The notes under the pieces were generated by a model. It saw only the letters and a list, made by a program, of their open reading frames with translations, was not told the origin of the DNA and did no database searches. A program made the translations under genes and the position numbers. From Acanthacorydalis orientalis (Eukaryota > Arthropoda > Insecta > Megaloptera > Corydalidae), in NCBI GenBank assembly GCA_034766995.1, contig CM068318.1, positions 1,393,501 to 1,457,500 on the forward strand: a DNA stretch of 64,000 nucleotides. Direction: 5' to 3'. This document shows positions 48,952-64,000 of the stretch, one piece after another (the first letter of the stretch is position 1; every line of letters starts with the position of its first letter).

Positions 48952-49364
48952 TTATGAAAAAAAAGGATATGTAGACTTTATATCGTTCGCGGATGATTCG
49001 TTCCCATTACATTTTAATCTAATCATAAATAAAAGTATTATTATAATTGCCAGATGAAGAAATCGCTGATATACATATGAATATTCATATAGTAGTATAA
49101 TAAATAATTTTGATATTTTATGTCAGATCTGAAACATACTTTGACAAATAATCGCCCATCATTTGTCAACAATCTCGTAGCAACGAAGTTGTCAAGCAAC
49201 TGCGATAATAAACAAGATCGGATACTATTTCATCAGGTTTTTTTTTACAAATTTTATAGATATTATAAAACAAAGAAATAAATTTAAAGTCCTTTCTCAG
49301 CTTGTTCAAAATTTTTTTTTTCGTCGGGTATGAAACAGATTTTTTTTCGAATGGATGTTTTAAA
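48952..49364. promoter_or_regulatory. Divergent promoter interval TTLL6 / unknown gene
   Basis: Only 413 bases separate the two start codons, so both 5' UTRs and promoters must fit here. A CATCATTTGTCAACAATCTC-GTAGCAACGAAGTTGTC stretch at about 49157-49193 contains GTTGTCAAGCAAC and GTAGCAAC-like sequence. The GTNRCCNNRGYAAC X-box of RFX factors that drives ciliary genes is a natural comparison, but the match is imperfect and I do not claim a site. Confidence 0.4.
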
Positions 49365-49499
49365 ATGAATACAAGTCCCGAAGAATCTTTAACACAGACA
49401 GAATCAAGTTACAATCGTTCATCGTCATTAACTTCCGATAATGAGTACGATTCGCTCGAAACCGATGGAAAGAGTGTAAAGTAAGTATGAAATGAAGTG

Positions 49500-49531
<32 letters not shown>

Positions 49532-50025
49532 TCATAGGCCGAGTTCCAATTAATTGTTAAAATCAGTCGGTACAGTATGAACAAACTGACTGTAATAAGT
49601 TGTTCAATCACAATACAGTTCTGACACTGTCGTCAGATTCAAAGTCAAGAACGGATTCTTTTGTTTTCACGCTACGAACCACAATAAATAATTTTTGTGG
49701 TTCTTCGGTCAAAAAAAGAAATCATCTGATCAATTTCGATACACATTCTATGTGGATTTTAAGTCAAAGCTCGCTTTTTAAACACGCATTAAACATTTGT
49801 AATAGTATGAAAGCAAATCGGTTCAAATGCAATTTCATATACATTTTCTAATCAATGTTTAAATGATTTTTATAATAATTATGTTATTTATGCGTATCAT
49901 TTTCTGTAATTAATGACATTTAACAAATCAGCAGATACAAGCGATTTTTTTAAATAACTAGATCAACATTTTTTATGTTTAAAGGATAAGTAGCACAGGT
50001 ATCTTATTTTTTTACAAATTAAACT

Positions 50026-50065
<40 letters not shown>

Positions 50066-50096
50066 TATATACATATATATATATATACATATATAT

Positions 50097-50138
<42 letters not shown>

Positions 50139-53100
50139 TCGTTTCATTTACTTTTGAATAAAAATCCGATAGCGAGAAAAATGGATCAGACTGCAAGAGC
50201 GATGAGAACACGTCTCAAACGAAAAACATTTCCGAATTAGATATGAAGAAAAACGGTACCTCGTGCGAAAATCAAACGAACGATCCGCCTCGAAATTTCG
50301 CATTTCGAAATGCAAACCCGTCCGGCGATGTATCAGAAATATTCACATCGAACGATTCTCTTTCGACGACGTACTTGAACTCATCCTCGAACGATAACAA
50401 TTCAAAAATGTCCGTCACTGAAGTTTTTGTGAACGCCTCGTACGCTTACGACTCCGTTGAAAAGATCAAGGAGCTGCCTCGGCGCGAACCGTCATCGGAC
50501 CGTGCGAAAAAGAATGCCGGGAAGAAGGCACGGAACAGGCGCGCTTCGCTCAAACCGAACGGCGTCAATCCGAACTCGGACGTGTTCAAGATATCGAGAG
50601 AGGAGATGCAGAATCTAATCGGCGACATCACCGATTACGAGAGCTACTTGAATAAGCATACGTCGATGCGCGAAACGTTGAAGAACCAAAACGAAAAGAT
50701 ACCGATTTACTCGCTGCAACAATCGAAATCGATCATAGACAGCGATCCGGTGTCGTCGGTACGATTCAACAGCCGACGAAACTCCGACGATTCACTCGAC
50801 GATGGCGGCTCGACGTCTTATGAGAGCAGCGATGTGAAGTCGCAGTTAAACGACGCCGACGAGAAACTAAAGTCCGACACTGTTTCGTTCGACAACGACG
50901 AGAGCACGGGCTGCATTTCCGAAGAACGGCTCAGAAAGGGAGACGAGCCCGCGTCGCTCTTCGAGCAGCATCGGCAAGGTCCCGGTATGGAGTATTTGGA
51001 AGAACTGAAAAAGAGCGTTTTCAACACCGCGACTTACTTGGAGAGATGCTTGCAGAAGATCAACGACAAGCACACGATAGCGTCGATAACCTCGATGAAA
51101 TACGAAGAGAACGCAAACAGAAACGACTGTGATAGGAGTGGAGTTGCGCGACGTCCCCCATCGACACAAACCAATAACAATCTGATCAATACGGAATCGG
51201 AAAATCTGGAAATAATGCAGCTGGAAGAAGCGATCAAAAGTATTCACGATTCGATCAAATATTCATTGTGTAAGAACAACGAGTCAATGTACAAACAAGA
51301 TTTACGAACGCTGAGGGACAAACTAAAGTATGTGACGATCATGCACAGCAAAAGCTCGAAGGGTTCTGTGTGCGCGAAAAACAACAGTCCGGAAGCGTTC
51401 GACAGAGTCGTGATGAATAATTTCGAAGACATCATATCGCACATGGAGAACGAAAACGCAGACCCGGCCGACCCGAATAGGGGGGGCGACGGGGAAACAC
51501 AAGGAGAGCCTGTGCAGGAAAAAGATACGGAAGCACGCGGCGAAGTCGCCGGCGAGACGCACGCGCAAACCGACACGAAAACGGTCGACAGCGTGTATAA
51601 ACGAGACGTCGAGAGTGCGAGGAGAGGCTCGAAACCGAAAAAAATCAATTACGAATTCAAAAAGAATCAAGTGTACAGGAGAGTCGCCAGGAAAGATAGC
51701 GACGAGTCTAGGCGGAGGAGCGACCTCCGTCCGAATTCGTCGAAATGTAAAACTGAAAAGTCGAAAACGACACGCGGCGACGTCGCCGCTTTACACGACG
51801 GACAAACTAAACGTTCGGGTGTCACGGGAGCGATCGAGACCGGCGACGATTCTTTAAAAAAAAACGAACACGCGTCCCCGCAGAGGAAAGCTTACAACGT
51901 CGTCGATCTATCGACCGTGGCCGACTTGATCGACACGGCGAACATCAAATATTGCAGCTCGTACGACAAGCCATATTCTCGGATGAAGAAAACGCATACG
52001 GAAAAAAACTCGACCGGCGAGGCGCCAAAAGGGCCGAACGGCGAAGAAACGACGAACGTCGTCGAAACCGACGAGAACGAAGAAGCGACGAAGCGTCGCA
52101 GTAACGATCGAATCAGCACCATAAGTATTAACGATATTCAGAAGTTGGAAAGGGCGATCAACGATCCAAAATTGATTCATAACGATAAGTACACGGTCAT
52201 TCCGGTCTCGTATATTCGTAAGCAGAAACCTCCGATGAACGGCATCGACGAGAAACCGGAGTACGAACACCGACCGTCGCTGAGGAAGACCGATTTCAAA
52301 AATATCAAGACGGCAACGCAATCGCCTGTCAAAACTTACATAGAGAGGCCGAAAAAAAAAACGCCGTTCATCTCGAAAGAATCTTACGCGGACCCGAGTA
52401 AATATCCGAACGTGACTAAAGGAAAATTCGCACAAAATTTAGAAAAGTACAACGACTCGACTAAGAGGACGATGAATATTTTAAATTCGAAAGCGAACAA
52501 CAACCGTCCTCCGACTAAGGCCGGACAGCGTTCGACGTCGCAGAGAAACGCCGATCAGATATACAATTTCAATAGAAGGGACGTGTCGTTCATTAAATCA
52601 TGGCAACAGCAGCCGGACTATCGGAGCGGGAGAATCGCTAGTAACGTCCTACGTTCGGATAAGAAACCGCAGAACGAGTTGTCGACGTGTTCCGATAAAA
52701 AAAGCGCGAAGAGCACCGCGCCGGAACATCACATGAGATATTCGAATTCTAGAAATATTTACCGATCGAACGAGAGCGTCTTCTACAAAAGCAAGAATTA
52801 CATTGCGAGCAGCTCGAAGAGCTCGTCGGGAAACAGCAGGGTGAACGTCAACTCCGTGACCACCACGCAGCTGCACGATTCGAGGAAAGATGTTGAAAAC
52901 ACAACGCTCGATAAGAAGAACGCGACACGGCACGCACCTTCCGCCGACAAACGACGGGAGAACGACACGAACAACAGAATAATACTGAGCAGTGCCAGCG
53001 ATATCTTCTTCGGGCCGCAGAGGTTCAACAACAAGGTGTGCAACATGAAGAAATCGCCGACCGAGCAACACAAAAAGATAAAAAATCAAGCGGGCAAACC

Positions 53101-54264
53101 GGACGACAGGAGCCGTCCGGCAAGGGCCGGAGAGCACAACGACCGGAATAAACGGAGACCAGGACTCTCTTCACCGCAAGTGCAAATGACGTCGGTGTCG
53201 TCGAATAATTTCAGAATCAGCAAACGGATCGAAGACCTAGCGAAGCCGAAGAAACACTACGTGAGAGCCCATCGTGACCAGTACAAAAACGTGCTGGGGA
53301 AGGAGTTCGACGTTCGAATGCAGAAGAAGTATTTCGGTAACACGATCTATTCGAACTACTTGAACAAGATGATAAGAACCCGATCGTTGAAGGACCTTCA
53401 CTGGCTCGAGAACTTCGTGAATATTAAGAATCATTTCGCGGACGAATTACAGAACAGATGTTCGACTGTCAACAAGTCGAGGAAGAACGCCCCGATGCGC
53501 GACCTCGAAGTGAACAGAAACATGCCGACGGTCGCCGATCAGAAGGACCGGCTCGCCGATTTCCACGGCAGAAAGGTGATCTCGAGGAAACGGTCCGCGG
53601 AAGGCGCCGACGTCGAAAAGGAACTGAAGAAATACATCCAGCACTGGATAGAAAACAACCAGGCCGCTGCGCTGTATGCTTCGTCGGAAGGCGCGAAGGA
53701 TCGAATCTCGGCCGAGATATACGCGAGGATGAAACAGGAAATCGATAACATCTCGCTGAAGCGACGCTGCGGAAACACGCTGGAGGAACTGTTGCAGAGC
53801 GTGTTTCGAACATATCTCGCCGAGAATATAATCGATACAAACGGACGCGAAGTGCCGAAACTGGCGTGCAAGGATAAGAAGTCGCTCAAGTCGATTCCGT
53901 CGCAATATTACGACGCGCAAAGCAAATTCGATGGCCAGACCAATGAGAGAAACGTAAGTGTTTATCGTCCAACGATCGACTGTCGACCGTTTTTGATTTC
54001 GTATTCTTTTCCATTCCGAACGACGCCGTACCACAACAATGTTATTATTTGTGCACAAACACACACACACATATATAAATACATACAAACTACGTCAACG
54101 GGTGATCCATCCACGTTAACGAGTTTGTCTAAATAAACATACCTCGTGACTTCTTCGAGTTCCGTTCCTTTGCTTATGTTCTTTTGAAAAACAAACATGT
54201 CAAACACACCTTTTGTTTTGCTCTGATTCATGCCGAGTCCTATTTTCAGACTGGCGTTGCCTTA

Positions 54265-54309
<45 letters not shown>

Positions 54310-56483
54310 CATATATATATATACATACACACATGCATGCATGGGTACACATAAAGAAAACAACATGTATCAAACATAAACAAATCAATATTTATTAATC
54401 TCCTTCCAATTTCAATAATTACAAAAATATGCACAGTTTTTGTTGAGATAATCTCTTGATAAAAAATTAACTTTTTAGAACGATTCTTACAGGAAAACGA
54501 ATCGGATAACCGTAACAAACGTGCCTCCTAAAGACGAACAGCGCTTAAAACAGACAAGCAATAAACCAAAATGTTTTTCTAGTAACACGAACGAACACGA
54601 TTCAAAAAAGTCTGAACCGTACGATATTAAAAACGATAAACCTAATCGGAACGCCGAGGAAACCGTCGATTTCATTATTGAATCGTTGCTCGAATCCGTC
54701 GACGAAAATCTGGACGAAAGACAGACGCGTACGAAAACGACAGACGAAAATCGAAACGGGACGAGTGCCGGCGAACGGGCAGAAAACGTAAACGATCTCT
54801 CTTTATCGATGGAATTGATTAACGATCTGGAAGAATTGTTGAACGATTACAGTTCCGATGAAATAAAATCGTTCGATACGACCGACACGTCCGGTTCGTC
54901 TTTAAAATACCCGAGCGAGAATTTAACAGAGAGTTACGGTTCGAAATTCGGTACAGACTCGTTCGATAGAAACGGCGGTTCGTCTCTGAAAGTACAAAAC
55001 GTAAAAAAAGAACGCGCGTCACGTCCGAACATTCGCTCTACGATCACGAACGGTGTCGAAATGGAATCCGAACGCAGCGAAATGAAATCCGAACGCAGCG
55101 GAATGGAATCCGAACTGGAAATAGCGCCGGTGCGAATAGAAACAGCGAAACGATTATACTTTCGACGTACGGTCGGTGAAATGATTCGTAGCTGCGTGAC
55201 GAACTCGTACCGTGAATTAGAAGAATGGAATCGTTACGAATCACGAGACGTAAAAGTCGAAGACGGTTTAAAAGAGCCCGTTAAATCTGACCCGGATTCC
55301 GAACGAATCGACCGGGTCGTTCGTACGAAATTAGAAAACGCCGCCGGCGAAACGCGTATCGACGTACCGTATGAAAATAAATCTAATCCGGACCTACGTA
55401 GGACCGATTCACGAGACGATTTGTGCGTCGTACTGTATGAAAATAATCCTAGTTTGATACGTGACAGGTATCGATGATATTTAATATGAAAACTTGAGAA
55501 AAAAATACGATGATAAAAATGCAATCTCTTTTTTTATAGGTCCCCGTGCACGACCGTTTATTCCGACGACTTTTCGTCGTCGGTTCCGAAGACCTCACGA
55601 GATGAATTCGATGATTCGACACCGGCGTACGTTACCGACTACAATTTGCTATTGAAACCTCTATTAGACAAATGTGAAAAATGTAAAATCGTGATCGAAA
55701 AGACAGAATCCGAAGAGAGCATCGCCGATAACATAAGAAACGTCCTAGTCGAACTGAATTCGATACAATCACGAAAATCCAAAATCGATTTAAACGTTCC
55801 GAATCGACGTACAGGAACCGAACTGTGCGAGAGATACGAATGTCCGAAACCGAAGATTTTGAAAATGTTAAATCCTAAAGACAGACGCCACTTGAGCGAC
55901 GACAACTTTATCAAATTTTCTGTTTTGCTCACAGTATACATACTTGTTTATTTATGTGTATTCAGTTGTCTAACTGTTAAAATACATTGCAAATAAATGC
56001 ACGGAAAAGTGATTATACATTTATATCCACTGTCCAGTACAAGAATACAAATTTTATATTATCCTGAAGATCATCTCGTAGGATCAACTTTCAGTGTCTA
56101 TTTGTTCGTTTAATATATTGTTTATTTTTATAGATATCTAGAATTCTAGAAATCTATGAACATAGCATGTTAGAAGAACAATTAAACACAAATTTATACT
56201 TTAAATCTATAATTTAAACCAGACCCATTAATATAGATTCATCTGAAAAAGGCACATGTACCGAAATCAATCGAAGAAATAGACTTACAGCTGACGCTAC
56301 CGGAAGAAGACCCTCCAGTACAAAATATCGACGAAATCACAGGTATAAAAACTATTACATTTATAATTACAAATTTTATACAACTAAAACCTATCGATTC
56401 TATAATTATATTCGTACGCACGTACACGCCGAGTACACGTGTGTAGCGTTTACGAAACGTATACAGGATCGAGTCTTTATTGA
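49365..56483 (+). CDS. Unrecognised large disordered protein, about 1800 residues
   Basis: I do not recognise this gene. Exons: 49365-49480, 50173-53953, 54479-55467, 55540-55933, 56237-56342, 56467-56483. All phases agree and give 1800 codons. Most of it is Ser/Asn/Lys/Arg/Asp-rich and presumably disordered. Helical patches occur at about residues 290-335 ([20 protein letters not shown]), 375-420, 1054-1135 ([20 protein letters not shown] through [20 protein letters not shown]), 1186-1260 ([20 protein letters not shown]) and, in exon 3, [20 protein letters not shown]. The LAKPKKH element recalls the LAxPK repeats of THEG-like sperm proteins; this is weak. Exon 4 ends either at a weak GTATAC donor, continuing into [20 protein letters not shown], or reads through into a hydrophobic tail ending at 55996. 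Divergent from TTLL6, convergent with BLM. Coding codon use supports a real gene. Confidence 0.72.
49508..49531. repeat. (TA)n microsatellite in intron 1 of the unknown gene
   Basis: A short uninterrupted alternating TA run, 28 bases after the first exon's GTAAGT donor. Confidence 0.9.
50031..50137. repeat. Compound (TA)n/(CATA)n microsatellite in intron 1 of the unknown gene
   Basis: About 100 bases of alternating AT interrupted regularly by ACATA, ending 35 bases before the exon 2 acceptor at 50171-50172. Confidence 0.9.
53954..54478 (+). other. Intron 2 of the unknown gene
   Basis: A 525-base intron from a GTAAGTG donor to a CTTTTTAG acceptor. It contains a (TA)n/(CATA)n tract at 54270-54330. 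The open frame continues about 60 codons into the intron before a stop, so the unspliced reading is longer than the exon itself. Confidence 0.75.
56476..56481 (-). terminator. Candidate BLM polyadenylation signal overlapping the opposite gene's end
   Basis: On the minus strand this is AATAAA, 34 bases after the BLM stop at 56515. On the plus strand the same bases are inside the proposed terminal exon (56467-56483) of the unknown gene. Confidence 0.6.
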
Positions 56484-56514
56484 GTAAGTATATACGACAG
56501 ATATAAATACGATA

Positions 56515-62503
<5,989 letters not shown>

Positions 62504-63065
62504 TTTAAAATAAAAATGACATACTGTAATAAATAGACAAGAAATACTTTCAACATATCACTTTATTTGTCGCAAATTTATTAACAACAAATAAAAGTTT
62601 ACAATAAATAAAACTAATTTGAAAGAGCATTAGCGCTAATTAATAGCCAGCAGATATCGGGCACTGACGTAAACAATAAACATACATGAACGATACTGAA
62701 TAAAGAGATTAAACTGGGTTATGTTGTTGACAATTCTTTTCACATGTCAAATTTCTTTATCTATTCGTCTACAGATATGTAATTGTATAAAACCTTTAGA
62801 TTTTAATCTCATAAGTTTTTCCCGCGATATTTTTCTTAAAGAAAGAGATCGATGCTTTTATTCACTTATTTGAATAAGTAAAGAAGTGAATAAGTTAATT
62901 AAGTGAATAAGTCATAGATAGTCATGAGAGTATGTGTATGTATGTATGTATGTATATATATATATATATATATAAGGGGATGTTATGTAACCGAAGAAAC
63001 AATAAACATATTTTTTAAAACTCATTTGCCTATAAAATCATTCTAGCCGATATATTGCACAATTG

Positions 63066-63066
<1 letters not shown>

Positions 63067-63111
<45 letters not shown>
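63067..63111. repeat. (TA)n microsatellite
   Basis: About 44 bases of uninterrupted alternating TA. Confidence 0.95.
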
Positions 63112-63113
<2 letters not shown>

Positions 63114-63321
63114 CATCTGCATTAGCCATATGTAAAATATTTCATTGAAACTCTATTTCAAATATTTAAATTTATTCAATTTTATCATTTATATATTTCT
63201 ATAAACAAATAAAGGCAAAATTCCTTTCTTACTTTTTTGTAATAAAATTTCACTGAATATTTTGCGTATGTTGCCACTTCTACACCACGTTGAGGTTGCA
63301 GATATGTAGAAGACCTACCGT

Positions 63322-63339
63322 GTTGGTCGGAAGACCAAC
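63322..63339. repeat. Short perfect hairpin with GGAA loop
   Basis: GTTGGTCGGAAGACCAAC has 7-base perfectly complementary arms around a four-base GGAA loop, a GNRA tetraloop if transcribed. The neighbours GGTTGCAG and AACCC are not part of the stem. Confidence 0.6.
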
Positions 63340-64000
63340 CCTAATCTAATCCTAACTTGAATTAAGAAATTATTTAGAAAAGAATACTAACAAAATAATA
63401 AAAAAAAATAATTTGAAATAATTAATTGATTCTATTGAAAATGAAATAGAAGTTAATGTATTATAAAAACGAATTTATACAAAAAAGATTAAAAATAAAA
63501 GTGAACTTAAAAACAAAAAGCTAAACCTATTCTAGCTAAATTTGAAACGACTCATTATATTTTTAAACCAGTTTACCAAATTACCCTATTTCATAATACT
63601 GATGAATAATTGAAATTTGGAATTCCTCGTCATTTCGAAATATCAGTAATTCCTTATTAAATAAAAATCTTTTAGTACTCTTCAGAGTACATTAAAATTA
63701 AAACGTCTCGTTTTGAATACAAAGAGAGAGAATCCTTCCATCTTTCCATTTATAAACTTTATATCCATTTCTTGCTGAGCTTTCATTCATTCAAGATCCA
63801 TTAATTTATTATCGTATTTATTTTCTTCTGGATTTTTAATATCATTATTATTTAAACAATTTCTTCATCAGAAAGAAACGAGCGAGAATTTTAAAATGCT
63901 TTGATTCTATTCCACAAATTATATAAAACACCATATTTTCGAAAGTGAGCCTTAAGCGTATTTTATTATATACTTTATTGATTGAAACATTTTAGTTATA

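Larger units (their letters stand above)
62504..64000. other. AT-rich intergenic region beyond BLM
   Basis: No open frame of interest is present. It holds the BLM upstream region, a (GTAT)n(TA)n tract at about 62935-62973, a (TA)n tract at 63067-63111, and a perfect short hairpin at 63322-63339. Confidence 0.5.

Noticed and set aside
50446..54088. Numerous minus-strand open frames opposite the unknown gene
   Set aside because: They are antisense shadows of a long CpG-rich exon, whereas the plus-strand frame is continuous over 1237 codons with matching splice phases.

Overview
This is nuclear DNA from an animal, almost certainly an insect. Genes are split by short GT-AG introns, and coding exons are rich in CpG-containing codons (TCG, CGA, ACG). 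The non-coding sequence is very AT-rich and full of (TA)n microsatellites and decayed DNA-transposon remnants. AT-rich intergenic DNA combined with CpG-rich exons would fit a hymenopteran, but the order is inferred, not proven.

Layout. Bases 1-27190 contain no recognisable host gene and appear to be the first coding intron of a minus-strand casein kinase I gamma (gish) gene, whose first coding exon lies at 27191-27401. This stretch holds a 2.9-copy tandem repeat, a hAT transposase relic, several MITE families and long microsatellites. From 28935 rightwards the window is gene-dense: CEP120 (+, 17 exons, 28935-32994), a MYORG-like family 31 glycosidase (+, 34018-36340, 5' end unresolved), NOL6/Nrap (-, 11 exons, 36489-40946), pygopus (+, 2 exons, 41705-44206), a TTLL6-like tubulin polyglutamylase (-, 45813-48951), an unrecognised gene of about 1800 codons (+, 49365-56483), and the BLM RecQ helicase (-, 12 exons, 56515-62503). 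Bases 62504-64000 are AT-rich and empty of genes.

Genes together. gish/CEP120, NOL6/pygo and TTLL6/unknown are divergent pairs. MYORG/NOL6, pygo/TTLL6 and unknown/BLM are convergent pairs. CEP120 (centriole assembly) and TTLL6 (axonemal tubulin glutamylation) are both centriole/cilium genes. The unknown disordered protein shares a 413-base divergent promoter interval with TTLL6, which makes it the most interesting candidate here for an undescribed cilium or sperm-axoneme factor. Its proposed last codons overlap the BLM polyadenylation signal on the other strand.

All exon boundaries were placed by hand from reading frame, GT/AG and phase agreement. No alignment or transcript data were available. 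Identity calls rest on recognised family motifs.
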